Part shown: positions 40,021-48,978 of the stretch, one piece after another
Numbering within the stretch: the first letter of the stretch is position 1
Layout of the letters: each line of letters begins with the position of its first letter
Assembly (NCBI RefSeq): GCF_003054195.1
Contig: NZ_QBKP01000019.1
Location: forward strand, 22,783-86,782
Direction of reading: 5' to 3'
From: Gemmobacter caeni
GTDB lineage: Bacteria > Pseudomonadota > Alphaproteobacteria > Rhodobacterales > Rhodobacteraceae
Length of the DNA: 64,000 bases
The notes under the pieces: model-generated
Told to the model about the DNA's origin: nothing
Databases searched by the model: none
What the model saw: the letters and a program-made list of their open reading frames with translations, nothing else
Program-made: the position numbers and the translations under genes

Positions 40021-40419
40021 ATGACGGAAACCGATACCCAGGGCTGGTTCAGCGAGGAAACCGCGACCTTCGGCGACCGCGTGACAGGCGCGCGCGAGGG
40101 CGCGGGCATGACGCAGGACGAGCTTGCCAAACGGCTTGGTGTGAAGCTGAAAACCGTGCAGGCATGGGAAAACGACATGCTGGAGCCGCGCGCCAACCGG
40201 CTTCAGATGATGGCGGGGATGCTGAATGTCTCGCTGGTCTGGCTGCTGACGGGTGAGGGCGAGGGGCCGGACGGTCCGGCGCCGGAGCGCAGCGCCGCAA
40301 CCGAAACGCGCCGCGCGCTGGCCGAACTGGCCCGCATCCGTGCGCAGGCCCTTGCCCTTGCGCGCGATCTCGGCCAGATGGAGCGCAGGATGAAAGCCCT
40401 GATGGAAGTGAGCGCCTGA
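40021..40419 (+). CDS. XRE-family HTH regulator
   Basis: 132 residues. A Cro/CI-type helix-turn-helix at about 17-70 (FGDRVTGAREGAGMTQDELAKRLGVKLKTVQAWENDMLEPRANRLQMMAGMLNVSLVWLLTGEG), followed by a short helical tail (ALAELARIRAQALALARDLGQMERRMKALMEV) that may dimerise. Target unknown. It overlaps the sdhE-like gene by one base (TGATG), so the two are co-translated. It is preceded by AAGGAGAGGCAAG, a strong ribosome-binding site. Confidence 0.88.
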   Translation: MTETDTQGWFSEETATFGDRVTGAREGAGMTQDELAKRLGVKLKTVQAWENDMLEPRANRLQMMAGMLNVSLVWLLTGEGEGPDGPAPERSAATETRRALAELARIRAQALALARDLGQMERRMKALMEVSA

Positions 40420-40694
40420 TGAGGGAAACGGCCGAAGCCCGTCTGAAGCGGATGCAGATGCGCAGCTGGCGCCGCGGCACCAAGGAAATGGACCTGGTGC
40501 TTGGCCCCTATGCCGAGGTGCATCTGGCGGCGATGGATGCCGACACGCTGGATCTTTACGACGCGCTTCTGGCCGAGAATGATCAGGATCTGCTGCCCTG
40601 GGTTCTGGGGCAGCAACCCGCGCCGGAGCGTTTTGCCGCGCTGATCGGCCATATCGGTGATTACGCCCGCCGCAGGCTGCAACCAGGCCGCTGA
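40419..40694 (+). CDS. sdhE: FAD assembly factor SdhE
   Basis: 91 residues. SdhE promotes covalent FAD attachment to SdhA of succinate dehydrogenase. The signature RRGTKEMDLVLGPYAE (about 18-33) contains the conserved RGxxE, followed by DTLDLYDALLAENDQDLLPWVLGQQP. Length and motif are those of the family. It is coupled to an XRE regulator rather than to sdh genes, which are not in the window. Confidence 0.92.
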   Translation: MRETAEARLKRMQMRSWRRGTKEMDLVLGPYAEVHLAAMDADTLDLYDALLAENDQDLLPWVLGQQPAPERFAALIGHIGDYARRRLQPGR

Positions 40695-40802
40695 GCCACG
40701 CCGGCGAAAACGCCTAAAATTGCGCCGGTTATCCGCGGCAATTTACGCGATCTTTCCTTTTTCTGCCGAATCTCCACCCAGATCAGACAGGTGGAGACAG
40801 GG

Positions 40803-41300
40803 ATGACGGTTCATCAACAGGTGCTGGACGGCTCGCATCGGGCCTTCATGCTGGGCTATCTGGAAAACCTTGCGCTGATCGAACGGCTTCACCGCCTGCT
40901 GCTGGATGTGGTGAAGGATGAATTCGAACGGCTGGGGATACTGGAAATCAACCCGGTGCAGGCTTTGCTGCTGTTCAACATCGGCGACAACGAGGTGACG
41001 GCGGGTGAGCTGAAATCGCGCGGCTATTATCAGGGGTCGAACGTCAGCTACAATCTGAAGAAGCTGGTGGAACTGGGGTACATGCACCACCAGAGGTCGG
41101 AAATCGACCGCCGCTCGGTGCGGGTGCGACTGACCGAAAAGGGGCGGCGTGTGCGTGGCCAATTGCATGACCTGTTCTCGCGCCATGCCGAGGGTCTGGA
41201 AAAACGCGGTGTGCTCAGCCCCGCGATGGTCGAGGATGCGAACCAGTCGCTGAAGCGAATGGAACGCTACTGGACCGATCAGATCCGCTATATCTACTGA
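40803..41300 (+). CDS. ldtR: MarR-family regulator, LdtR-like
   Basis: 165 residues. Winged-helix MarR domain with the recognition region VTAGELKSRGYYQGSNVSYNLKKLVELGYMHHQRSEIDRRSVRVRLTEKGR (about 66-118), which closely fits the alphaproteobacterial LdtR type that controls L,D-transpeptidase and cell-envelope genes. The ATG with GAGACAGGG upstream was chosen over a GTG four codons earlier. Its last 7 bp overlap the convergent kpsC end. The symbol is given by similarity. Confidence 0.82.
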   Translation: MTVHQQVLDGSHRAFMLGYLENLALIERLHRLLLDVVKDEFERLGILEINPVQALLLFNIGDNEVTAGELKSRGYYQGSNVSYNLKKLVELGYMHHQRSEIDRRSVRVRLTEKGRRVRGQLHDLFSRHAEGLEKRGVLSPAMVEDANQSLKRMERYWTDQIRYIY

Positions 41301-43363
41301 CGCCAGATCCAGGCGTGGCTGGCCAGCATCCCCTGTGCCTTGGCGATGAGGCGGTTCAGCGGCCCCTGATGCGGGATTGTGCCCTGTGCCAGCCGGTCCA
41401 CCGCGACCTCGGGCGGGCAGGGGCGGCGGGTCAGCGGGTCGTGATAGCGTGGATAGGCGATCAGCGCGGCATGGGCGATCTGGTCCAGCGACGGGCGCGG
41501 CAGAGGGTGGCCATCGGGCGCACGGCGTCGGCGTTCGGGCACCGGACCAAGGTCACGGGTCAGGCCCCAGCCTGCATAAAACGGCGCACCGAGGCAGGTG
41601 ACAGGTTTGTCGCGCAGCAGCGCCTCGAAGCCCAGAAGCGAGGTCATCGTCCAGACCTCGGCACAGGCCTCGATCAGCGCCACCGGATCGGCGCGATCGG
41701 CAATCACATCGGCCAGACCCTCGGCACGCAGCAGATCGGGCGGCACCGCACCGGGGCGCAGGCCCGCCTCGACATCCGGGTGGGGTTTGTAGACAATCAC
41801 CGCGCCGGGATGCGCCGCGCGCACGGCCCGAAGAAGCGCCAGATTGGTGCAGACCTCGCCCGCGCCAAGGCAGATCGAGGCATCATCCTCCACCTGTCCG
41901 GGCACGAGGATGCGATGGCCCTCGGGCAGGTCGGGCAGCGCGCCGCCAAGGTTGTATTTCGTCACGCGAAGGCCGATCAGCCGCGTTCGCAGTGCCTCGG
42001 CCCGGCGCAGCCCGCCGGGCGGCGGGGTCGTTGCGATCAGCCGCTCCAGCCTGCTGGGCCGCGTCGGGTCGTAATAGATGCCCAGATCATCGGTCACGAG
42101 GCTCAGCGGTGGCACCAGTTCCGCACCCAGCCCGCGGGAGCGCAGAAATCCATCCTCCACCCGTCGCATCACAGGCGCGGCCAGCCCCTCTGGTTCTTTC
42201 CCGGCCCAGATCAGCAGGCCCGCGCCGCGCCGCCGTGCCAGATCGGCAGCCTTCGCGGGCGGGTCACGAAAGCTCAGCCGCCCGTGCCCGCCGAAGAAGC
42301 CGCGCAGCGGCCCGCGTTTCCACAGCCGCATGCCGGTTGCTATATGCCCGGCCCGATCCTCGCGGAAGGCGCGCACCTCGGCCTCCAGCTGGTCCACCGC
42401 CTCTTCGAACCCGCACAGCCGGTCCCGGCAGGGATCATACCAGAGCGGGGCAAGGATCATCGCGCCCGCGAACATCTGTGCGGGCGTCAGGCGGCGGCCC
42501 CGCCCTGGCACAGGCTGTTCATCCCGTGTCAGCCCCCAACCCGCATAGAAGGGCTGGCCGAAGACGCGCGGCCGGTGCCCGGCCCAGATCGCCTCCATCC
42601 CCAGTTGCGACGACACGGTATAGACCGCGATGGCCCCATCCAGCAGATCATGCGGCGAGACCGGATCGGCGCAAATCTGCACGCGATCCGACAGCGCCTC
42701 GGGGCCGTAATGGCCGGGCCGCAGCCCCGCCAGGGTCTCGGGGTGGGTCTTGATCAGGATGCGCGCGCCGGGGTTTTCATCCAGCGCGGCGGCCAGCATG
42801 TCCTGGAATGTCTGCGCCGTGGCGCCGCCCCAGCGGACCGAGGCATCGCCCAGCGTCTGATCCACCACCAGCACATAACCCGGCGCGGGGGGCGGCACGG
42901 CGGGATCGTGCAGGTTGTATTTGGACAGATGCAAGGCCCGCAGCCGCCCGATCCCGTCGCGCGCGCGTTGCAACAGCGCGGCATCGTCCAGCGGGTCGCG
43001 GGCGAGGATCGTTTCCAGCCGCGAGGGCGCGCTGGCATCGAAATGCACGCCTATCCCGTCGATCATCAGCCCCAGCGGCGGATCACCCGCGCGTCCCGGC
43101 CGCAAGGAGCGCAGGAAGGGATCTTCCAGCCGCACCAGTGGCACGCCACGCCGCGCGGCCACCGCCTCGCCCCGCGCGGCATAAGGCGACCGGCCCCAGA
43201 CCACCACGCCATCCGCGGGGCCAGGCAGGCCCAGCCGCAACTCGTGCCCGGCCAGCGCAAGGATGCGGCGCAGCTGCGGCTGGCGCAGAAAGCCCGCGTT
43301 GTAAAAGAACAGCCGCCGGGGAAGCCCCCCGGCGGCCGGTGTTTCTGCGGTTTGCAGCGGCAT
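41294..43363 (-). CDS. kpsC: Capsule polysaccharide Kdo-transferase KpsC
   Basis: 689 residues. KpsC extends the beta-Kdo linker that joins capsular polysaccharide to its lipid anchor. Two tandem halves are visible, each with the family repeat: VYTVSSQLGMEAIWAGHRPRVFGQPFYAGWGLTRDEQPVPGRG (about 250-295) and VWTMTSLLGFEALLRDKPVTCLGAPFYAGWGLTRDLGPVPERR (about 570-615); each also has KTHPE or YKPHPDVEAGLRPG. This is the dual-domain layout of KpsC. The start overlaps the upstream export lipoprotein stop by four bases (ATGA); an extra 27 upstream residues are rejected. Confidence 0.93.
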   Translation of the reverse strand: MPLQTAETPAAGGLPRRLFFYNAGFLRQPQLRRILALAGHELRLGLPGPADGVVVWGRSPYAARGEAVAARRGVPLVRLEDPFLRSLRPGRAGDPPLGLMIDGIGVHFDASAPSRLETILARDPLDDAALLQRARDGIGRLRALHLSKYNLHDPAVPPPAPGYVLVVDQTLGDASVRWGGATAQTFQDMLAAALDENPGARILIKTHPETLAGLRPGHYGPEALSDRVQICADPVSPHDLLDGAIAVYTVSSQLGMEAIWAGHRPRVFGQPFYAGWGLTRDEQPVPGRGRRLTPAQMFAGAMILAPLWYDPCRDRLCGFEEAVDQLEAEVRAFREDRAGHIATGMRLWKRGPLRGFFGGHGRLSFRDPPAKAADLARRRGAGLLIWAGKEPEGLAAPVMRRVEDGFLRSRGLGAELVPPLSLVTDDLGIYYDPTRPSRLERLIATTPPPGGLRRAEALRTRLIGLRVTKYNLGGALPDLPEGHRILVPGQVEDDASICLGAGEVCTNLALLRAVRAAHPGAVIVYKPHPDVEAGLRPGAVPPDLLRAEGLADVIADRADPVALIEACAEVWTMTSLLGFEALLRDKPVTCLGAPFYAGWGLTRDLGPVPERRRRAPDGHPLPRPSLDQIAHAALIAYPRYHDPLTRRPCPPEVAVDRLAQGTIPHQGPLNRLIAKAQGMLASHAWIWRQ

Positions 43364-44505
43364 CAGTTTCCGGATGTGCTGCTGTTGGCGAGGCTGCTGG
43401 CCGCATTGGCGGTGCCGGTGATCGCATTGATCGTTTTCGACCATTGCGTGAACGGCGCCTCGGTGACGTAAAGCGTGTCGCCATCGCGGATCAGGAAATC
43501 ACGCGCCTCGAACATGCCGGTGGGCTGCGTCAGATCCAGCACATAGACCATGCGCTGATCACCGCGCAGATCCTTGCGGCCCAGCACCTGATTGGCAATC
43601 TCGGCCGGTTCGTTGCGGAAGACGAATACCCCGGTGGGATCGGCCAGGGTGGTGGCAAGGCCGCCCACGGTAGCGATGGCCTCGATCGCCGAAAGCGTCT
43701 GGGTTTCAAACGGCACAAGGCTTTGCGCCCCGGTTGCGCCAAGGGCGGTGAAGGCACGCTGGTCGCGTTCCACCACGATCTTGTCGCCGCCGCGCAGCGC
43801 GATATCCAGTGCCGGGTTCTCGTTCAGATCCTGAAGCCAGACCTTGCCGGTCTGGGTGCCGCGCGTCACGCGGACCACGGCGACCGCCGGTTCGATGGCC
43901 ACGCCGCCTGCCTTGGCGATCATCGCGGAAAGCGTGCGGGTGGGGCGTTCGATGGGGAAGACGCCCTGCCCGCCGACCGCGCCGGAGACCGAGACCGTCT
44001 GGCCGTCGCCCGCCAGCCGCTGCACGGTGACCTGCGGATCGGGGGTCTGGCTGTCCAGCTTGCGGGTGATCGCCTGACGCAGCCCGTCGGGCGTCTGGCC
44101 GCCCGCCTTGATCTTGCCGGCATAGGGCACGAAGATATAGCCCTGACCGTCGACCTGAACCTGATCAAGCACCGAAACCCGCTGGCCGGTATTGCCCAGC
44201 AGCGGATCATCCTTGACGTTTTCAAAGATCGTCAGCGTCAGCACATCGCCCGCATTGATCGTATCGGAACCAACGGTCCCGGCCTTGCGGAACGCATCGC
44301 TGAACCCGTAGGCGGGCATGACGGAAGTGGCACGGGTCACGCGGCTGTTCACGGTCACGACGAAGGCATCACCCTTCTTCATCACGGAACCCGCAAAAAT
44401 CTCGCGTTTGTTGGGACCGGAACGGGGGAGCCCGCATCCACTGACCATCCCTACAACCGCAGCAAGGCCAACAAGCGTGGCCCTCCGGGTGGTATTCACT
44501 TTCAC
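43363..44505 (-). CDS. Capsule polysaccharide export lipoprotein (Wza/KpsD family)
   Basis: 380 residues. Outer-membrane polysaccharide export protein. The N-terminus has a lipoprotein signal ending in the lipobox VSGC (Cys24). The poly-export domain is INAGDVLTLTIFENVKDDPLLGNTGQRVSVLDQVQVDGQGYIFVPYAGKIKAGGQT (about 83-138), followed by SLBB-type beta-grasp repeats (VSVSGAVGGQGVFPIERPTRTLSAMIAKAGG, and similar later). It is coupled to kpsC. The inner-membrane ABC export genes (kpsM, kpsT) are not in the window. Confidence 0.9.
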   Translation of the reverse strand: MKVNTTRRATLVGLAAVVGMVSGCGLPRSGPNKREIFAGSVMKKGDAFVVTVNSRVTRATSVMPAYGFSDAFRKAGTVGSDTINAGDVLTLTIFENVKDDPLLGNTGQRVSVLDQVQVDGQGYIFVPYAGKIKAGGQTPDGLRQAITRKLDSQTPDPQVTVQRLAGDGQTVSVSGAVGGQGVFPIERPTRTLSAMIAKAGGVAIEPAVAVVRVTRGTQTGKVWLQDLNENPALDIALRGGDKIVVERDQRAFTALGATGAQSLVPFETQTLSAIEAIATVGGLATTLADPTGVFVFRNEPAEIANQVLGRKDLRGDQRMVYVLDLTQPTGMFEARDFLIRDGDTLYVTEAPFTQWSKTINAITGTANAASSLANSSTSGN

Positions 44506-44606
44506 TGCTCGGGCTCCTTTATGGATTATGCCTCAAGTTTTTTCCTGCAACCCTAGCCAAGGGGTTGAAAAAACGCCAGCCTCTCGTGCCGTGCGGCGAA
44601 AATACG

Positions 44607-45944
44607 TCAGTTGACAAGCCGTAACTGTTGCCGAGGTGCCGCGTTTCCCGATGTCAGCGCATCATAGGGGTCTTCCGGCGACAGCATCATGTCGACCACC
44701 TGACGCAGCAGGACACGCCGCCCGCGAGCGGAATAGAAGCCGCCGGGCACCTGGCTGGTTTCCAGCAGGTAACGCCGGTAGTCGCGATAGGCGCGGCTGT
44801 CGGGGCGGATGGGCTGTCGGAAGAAATCGCTGAGGCTCTGGGTCGAAACGAATTCCGGCTTGGCATAGACCGCAGCGCCGAAGGTCTTGAGTGGCAGGCC
44901 ACGCCAAAGCGCCTGCTGCGCGGCGGTGGAGTTCACCGTGACCGCGCTGCGGGCGTGGTTCAGCAACAGCGCCAGCTTGCCGCCGCGCACGAAATGCACG
45001 CGATCCTGCACGCCATGTTCCCGCGCCAGATCACGGATGGCACGGGCGACGGGCACACGGCCATCTTCCAGCGGATGCGCCTTGAACACCAGATGATGAT
45101 GCGGCGGCGCGCCACGGGCGAAACCCTCGATCACCACTTGCAGGAATTCGGTCATGGTGCGGAAGGGCGAGTGCATCTGGAAGCTGGAGTCATGTTCCAG
45201 CTGCAAAAGCACCAGATGATAGGGAAATCCGCCATGCCGGATGCGCAGCGTCGCCAGCCTGCGCTCTGCGGCATGCAGCGGCAAGAGCGCCAGACGCTTG
45301 CAGTAAAGCCAGAACTCCTGCCGCACGGTCAGGGCGCGATGCGGGCGGTAGCCGCGATATTGCCAGACGCCCGTCATCACGAACCAGTGGTAAAGCGCGC
45401 CGTAGAACATGTGCTGGCGCATGTCGCCCCAGTGTGCCGGGGCATCGGGCAGGTCGGTGTCTGATTGTGCCAATGCGGCCTGCATCTGGTGCAGGCTCAG
45501 GTCCATCAGCCGCGAGTTGCCGTTGGACCCGCCGCGTTCATAGGTCACCCAATGCGGGCGCAGATAGCCTTCCTCGAACACATGCACGGTCAGGCCGCGT
45601 GCACGCGCAAGCTTCACTGCCTCGGCATGGATGGACCTTGTATCGCCGTAAAGCACGATATCGGTGATCGCATGATCGTCCAGCAGGGTGCCAAAGGTCG
45701 CAGGCCAGTCGGCAGCAGGGCCGCGATAGGGGATGAAGCTGTCACGGTCGGGCCAGAACGCCTGGTCGCCCCGGTTGAAGCCCACGCGCCAGACCTGTGC
45801 ACCAGCGGCGCGCAGCATCCGTCCCAGCCGGTGAAACCAGGGCCCGTGTGGTCCCTGAAGAAAGAGGAACCGCCGCCCCTCGCCGGTCAGGGCAGGGGCT
45901 GCGCCCTCGCTTCCCGTGATCCGTCTGCCTGTCACCATGTCCAC
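44607..45944 (-). CDS. kpsS: Capsule polysaccharide Kdo-transferase KpsS
   Basis: 445 residues. KpsS adds the first beta-Kdo to lysophosphatidylglycerol in the capsule lipid anchor. It shows RRFLFLQGPHGPWFHRLGRMLRAAGAQVWRVGFNRGD near residue 24, TDIVLYGDTRSIHAEAVKLARARGLTVHVFEEGYLRPHWVTYERGG near 94, HHHLVFKAHPLEDGR near 285, and TVNSTAAQQALWRGLPLKTFGAAVYAKPEFVS near 340. It is first in the minus-strand capsule run and divergent from ribE. A 101-bp gap separates it from the export lipoprotein gene. Confidence 0.93.
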   Translation of the reverse strand: MDMVTGRRITGSEGAAPALTGEGRRFLFLQGPHGPWFHRLGRMLRAAGAQVWRVGFNRGDQAFWPDRDSFIPYRGPAADWPATFGTLLDDHAITDIVLYGDTRSIHAEAVKLARARGLTVHVFEEGYLRPHWVTYERGGSNGNSRLMDLSLHQMQAALAQSDTDLPDAPAHWGDMRQHMFYGALYHWFVMTGVWQYRGYRPHRALTVRQEFWLYCKRLALLPLHAAERRLATLRIRHGGFPYHLVLLQLEHDSSFQMHSPFRTMTEFLQVVIEGFARGAPPHHHLVFKAHPLEDGRVPVARAIRDLAREHGVQDRVHFVRGGKLALLLNHARSAVTVNSTAAQQALWRGLPLKTFGAAVYAKPEFVSTQSLSDFFRQPIRPDSRAYRDYRRYLLETSQVPGGFYSARGRRVLLRQVVDMMLSPEDPYDALTSGNAAPRQQLRLVN

Positions 45945-46113
45945 TCGTCCGTTTTTCCTGCCTTAGCACGGCAGGGCCAGGGATGAAGGGGAAATCCCGC
46001 AAATTCTTGACCATTCTGCCAAAAAGCGCGGCGGTTTTGTGACGATCAGGTGGCCACCCTTGCGCGCTTGCCGCCAGAGGGCTAGGCATCGGGAAACGGC
46101 AAGGAGAGACGCG

Positions 46114-46710
46114 ATGTTCACAGGGATCGTCACCGATATCGGCAAGGTGCTGGAGCTGGAGCAGAAGGGCGACCTGCGCGCAAGGATCGGTACGTCCTAT
46201 GACGTGGCCGGGATCGACCTTGGCGCCTCGATCGCCTGCAACGGGGTCTGCCTGACCGTGATCGCACTGGGGCGCGCGCCGCAGAACTGGTTTGACGTGC
46301 AGATCAGCGCCGAAAGCGTCAGCAAGACCAATATCGGGGGCTGGGCTGAAGGAACGCGGCTCAATCTTGAACGCGCGCTGAAGGTGGGGGACGAGTTGGG
46401 CGGCCATATCGTCTCGGGCCATGTCGATGGCGTGGCCGAGGTGGTGGCGATCCGCCCCGAGGGCGACAGCCTGCGCGTGACCTTCCGCGCGCCGGAGACG
46501 CTGGCGAAGTTCATCGCGCCGAAAGGGTCTGTCGCGCTGAACGGCACGTCGCTGACGGTGAACGAGGTCGAGGGCTGCGATTTCGGCATCAACTTCATTC
46601 CGCATACCCAGGCGGTGACGACCTGGAACGAGGTGGCGGTGGGCCAGAAGATCAACCTCGAGGTCGATACCATGGCCCGCTATGTGGCGCGGCTGCGCGA
46701 ATGGGCGTGA
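46114..46710 (+). CDS. ribE: Riboflavin synthase, alpha chain
   Basis: 198 residues. Dismutates two 6,7-dimethyl-8-ribityllumazine molecules to riboflavin. Two lumazine-binding repeats are visible: MFTGIVTDIGKV...IACNGVCLTV...DVQISAESVSKTN and HIVSGHVDGVAEVV...VALNGTSLTVNEV...FGINFIPHT. AAGGAGAG lies just before the ATG. No FMN riboswitch is seen in the 169 bp upstream. It is the first visible gene of the riboflavin operon; ribD, often adjacent in alphaproteobacteria, is absent here. Confidence 0.96.
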   Translation: MFTGIVTDIGKVLELEQKGDLRARIGTSYDVAGIDLGASIACNGVCLTVIALGRAPQNWFDVQISAESVSKTNIGGWAEGTRLNLERALKVGDELGGHIVSGHVDGVAEVVAIRPEGDSLRVTFRAPETLAKFIAPKGSVALNGTSLTVNEVEGCDFGINFIPHTQAVTTWNEVAVGQKINLEVDTMARYVARLREWA

Positions 46711-47258
46711 CGCCGGATCGTCCGTTACCCGGCATCGGCCATAATGGCGGGCCCGAGACCAATGGCCTGTCGTGGCGGCGCCATTGCTGGCGTTCGGCGC
46801 GCGCGGCGCTGGTGCCGCATCTGCCCATCGAAATCGTGCGCGGCCGGGTGCGCCGCGCCAGGGAACTCGGTCTGGATTACAAAACCTATGCCAGCGTGCG
46901 TGCCGCGACCGGGCATGACGTTGTGGCCTTCCTGTTTTCCTCCAACGCGCTGCGGGTGCCGGGGGCAGATGCGGGGCTGGGCAGGATCGGGCAGGCGGGG
47001 CGTATCGGCCTTGCGGTGGCGCCACTGACGCCTGCCGCGCTGTCTGCCGCGCAGCCGCTGCTGGAGGCCAGCCACGCGGCGCCCCGGCCTTGGGGCCGCT
47101 TTGGCGAAATCCGCGCGGCGCTGCGGGCTGCCCATGCCGGCCATCCGGCCGAGGGCGTGGTGCTGGTGGGCGATGCGCCGTTCGAACCGGAATGGGTGGT
47201 GGCCGGACGGCTGGGCTATTACCTTCCGGCCGCGCGCATCTTCGCGCAGGGTCTTTGA
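46701..47258 (+). CDS. Conserved hypothetical protein between ribE and ribBX
   Basis: 185 residues. Starts MGVTPDRPLPGIGHNGGP, then a basic helical stretch (RRHCWRSARAALVPHLPIEIVRGRVRRARELGLDYKTYASVRAATGHDVVAFLFSSNALRV) that resembles a DNA-binding or RNA-binding segment, and an Ala-rich second half ending PEWVVAGRLGYYLPAARIFAQGL. It overlaps ribE by 10 bp. I do not recognise a function. Its location within the operon is its best clue. Confidence 0.75.
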   Translation: MGVTPDRPLPGIGHNGGPETNGLSWRRHCWRSARAALVPHLPIEIVRGRVRRARELGLDYKTYASVRAATGHDVVAFLFSSNALRVPGADAGLGRIGQAGRIGLAVAPLTPAALSAAQPLLEASHAAPRPWGRFGEIRAALRAAHAGHPAEGVVLVGDAPFEPEWVVAGRLGYYLPAARIFAQGL

Positions 47259-47352
47259 CGCAGGTCTTTGACTCTGTGCCCGTGACTGTGCACTCTGGCA
47301 ATCGCCGGGGCGCTGCGGTAATGGCAGGGGAACACCTTCCCGGAGACGTGCC

Positions 47353-48456
47353 ATGACCGGACACAAGACCGACTTTTCCGACGCCATTTCCTCGACCGAG
47401 GAGATCATTGAAGACGCCCGCAAGGGCCGCATGTTCATTCTCGTGGACCATGAGGACCGCGAGAACGAGGGCGATCTGGTGATCCCGGCCGAGATGTGTG
47501 ACGCGGCTGCGGTGAATTTCATGGCGACGCACGGGCGCGGGCTGATCTGCCTCACGCTCTCCAGCGCGCGGATCGACCAGCTTGGCCTGCCGCTGATGGC
47601 GTCGAAAAACTCGTCGCGCCACGAAACCGCCTTCACCGTCTCGATCGAGGCGCGCGAAGGGGTGGAAACCGGGATTTCCGCCGCCGACCGCGCCCGCACC
47701 ATCGCGGTGGCCATCGACGACAAGGCCGGTCCGCAGGATATTGCGACGCCCGGCCATATCTTTCCGCTGCGCGCCCGTGACGGCGGCGTGCTGGTGCGCG
47801 CCGGTCATACCGAAGCCGCGACCGATGTGTCGCGTCTCGCCGGGCTGAAGCCCGCCGGGGTGATCTGCGAGATCATGAATGACGACGGCACCATGGCGCG
47901 GCTGCCCGATCTGGTGCAGTTCGCGCAGCGTCACGGCCTGAAGATCGGCACGATTTCCGACCTGATCGCCTATCGCCGCCGCCACGACAATCTGGTGAAA
48001 GAGGCGTCCGTCCGCCGCGTGACCTCGGTTCACGGTGGCGAATGGGTCATGCGCATCTTCTCGGATGTGGCTCAGGGGGCTGAACATGTGGTGCTGACCA
48101 AGGGCGATATCGCGGCGCCCGGTCCGGTGCTGGTGCGGATGCATGCGCTGGATCCGCTGGCCGATGTGCTGGGGATCGGCGGCGTCGAAACGGCGGGCGA
48201 GTTGTCGGGGGCGATGAAAGTCATCGCGTCCGAGGGGCGCGGCGTGGTCGTGCTGCTGCGCGACACTTCGATGAAACTGGTGGAGGCGGGCGAGGCCTCG
48301 CCGCAGACGCTGCGGCAATACGGGCTGGGCGCGCAGATCCTCGCCGCGCTGGGGCTGACCGAAATCACGCTGGTCACCAACCATCAGGCGCCCAAGGTCG
48401 TGGGGCTGGATGCCTATGGCCTGTCGATCTCCGGCACCCGCGCGATCAAGGAGTGA
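47353..48456 (+). CDS. ribB: 3,4-dihydroxy-2-butanone-4-phosphate synthase with degenerate RibA domain (RibBX type)
   Basis: 367 residues. The N-terminal half (about 1-205) is DHBP synthase: EEIIEDARKGRMFILVDHEDRENEGDLVIPAE, MATHGRGLICLTLS, SSRHETAFTVSIEAREGVETGISAADRA, HIFPLRARDGGVLVRAGHTEAATD. The C-terminal half is RibA-like in fold (VLVRMHALDPLADVLGIGG, LVTNHQAPKVVGLDAYGLSISG) but lacks the three zinc cysteines of GTP cyclohydrolase II, so it should not make that substrate. RibBX proteins of this kind are described in Proteobacteria. A separate RibA is expected elsewhere. Confidence 0.9.
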   Translation: MTGHKTDFSDAISSTEEIIEDARKGRMFILVDHEDRENEGDLVIPAEMCDAAAVNFMATHGRGLICLTLSSARIDQLGLPLMASKNSSRHETAFTVSIEAREGVETGISAADRARTIAVAIDDKAGPQDIATPGHIFPLRARDGGVLVRAGHTEAATDVSRLAGLKPAGVICEIMNDDGTMARLPDLVQFAQRHGLKIGTISDLIAYRRRHDNLVKEASVRRVTSVHGGEWVMRIFSDVAQGAEHVVLTKGDIAAPGPVLVRMHALDPLADVLGIGGVETAGELSGAMKVIASEGRGVVVLLRDTSMKLVEAGEASPQTLRQYGLGAQILAALGLTEITLVTNHQAPKVVGLDAYGLSISGTRAIKE

Positions 48457-48459
48457 CCC

Positions 48460-48978
48460 ATGGCCGCCAATGAACAGCATTACACGCTGCCGCTGCCGCA
48501 GTTCGACAAGCCGGTGAAGCTCCTGATCGTCGTGGCGCCCTATTACAAGGACATCGCCGACAATCTGGTGGCGGGGGCGCAGGCCATGGCTGCCGCCTGC
48601 GGTGCGGAATCCGAAGTGATCGAGGTGCCTGGCGCGCTGGAAATCCCCTCGGCCATCGCGCTGGCGGAGCGGCTTTCGAATTACGACGGCTATGTCGGTC
48701 TGGGCTGTGTGATCCGGGGTGAGACCACGCATTACGATACGGTCTGCAACGATTCCAGCCGCGGCATCACGCTGCTGGGCCTGCAAGGCGCCTGCATCGG
48801 TAACGGCATTCTGACGGTGGAAAACCGCGAACAGGCCGTGGTTCGCGCCGATCCGGCCGGACAGAACAAGGGGGGCGGGGCCGCCGCTGCCGCGCTGCAT
48901 CTGATCGCCCATGCCCGTCGCTGGGCCGGAGCCCGCAAGGGCATCGGTTTCCGCGCCGAAGGGGGGCATCTGGCATGA
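48460..48978 (+). CDS. ribH: 6,7-dimethyl-8-ribityllumazine synthase
   Basis: 172 residues. Condenses the products of RibB and RibD into lumazine. It shows LLIVVAPYYKDIADNLVAGA, EVIEVPGALEIPSAIALAERL (about 60-80), VGLGCVIRGETTHYDTVCNDSSRGI with the catalytic His, and GILTVENREQAVVRAD near 120. It starts 3 bp after the ribBX gene and its stop overlaps nusB by 4 bp. Same riboflavin operon. Confidence 0.96.
   Translation: MAANEQHYTLPLPQFDKPVKLLIVVAPYYKDIADNLVAGAQAMAAACGAESEVIEVPGALEIPSAIALAERLSNYDGYVGLGCVIRGETTHYDTVCNDSSRGITLLGLQGACIGNGILTVENREQAVVRADPAGQNKGGGAAAAALHLIAHARRWAGARKGIGFRAEGGHLA

Noticed and set aside
41315..43471. A 718-residue plus-strand frame antisense to kpsC
   Set aside because: kpsC shows its double-domain structure clearly; the antisense frame does not look like protein.
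45945..46113. FMN riboswitch before ribE
   Set aside because: No conserved FMN-aptamer core such as AGGGT or GGTGNAATTC is visible in the 169-bp gap.
45742..48969. A 1075-residue minus-strand frame across kpsS and the rib genes
   Set aside because: Crosses several well-supported genes on the opposite strand, contains Arg/His/Gln-rich noise typical of antisense reading in GC-rich DNA.
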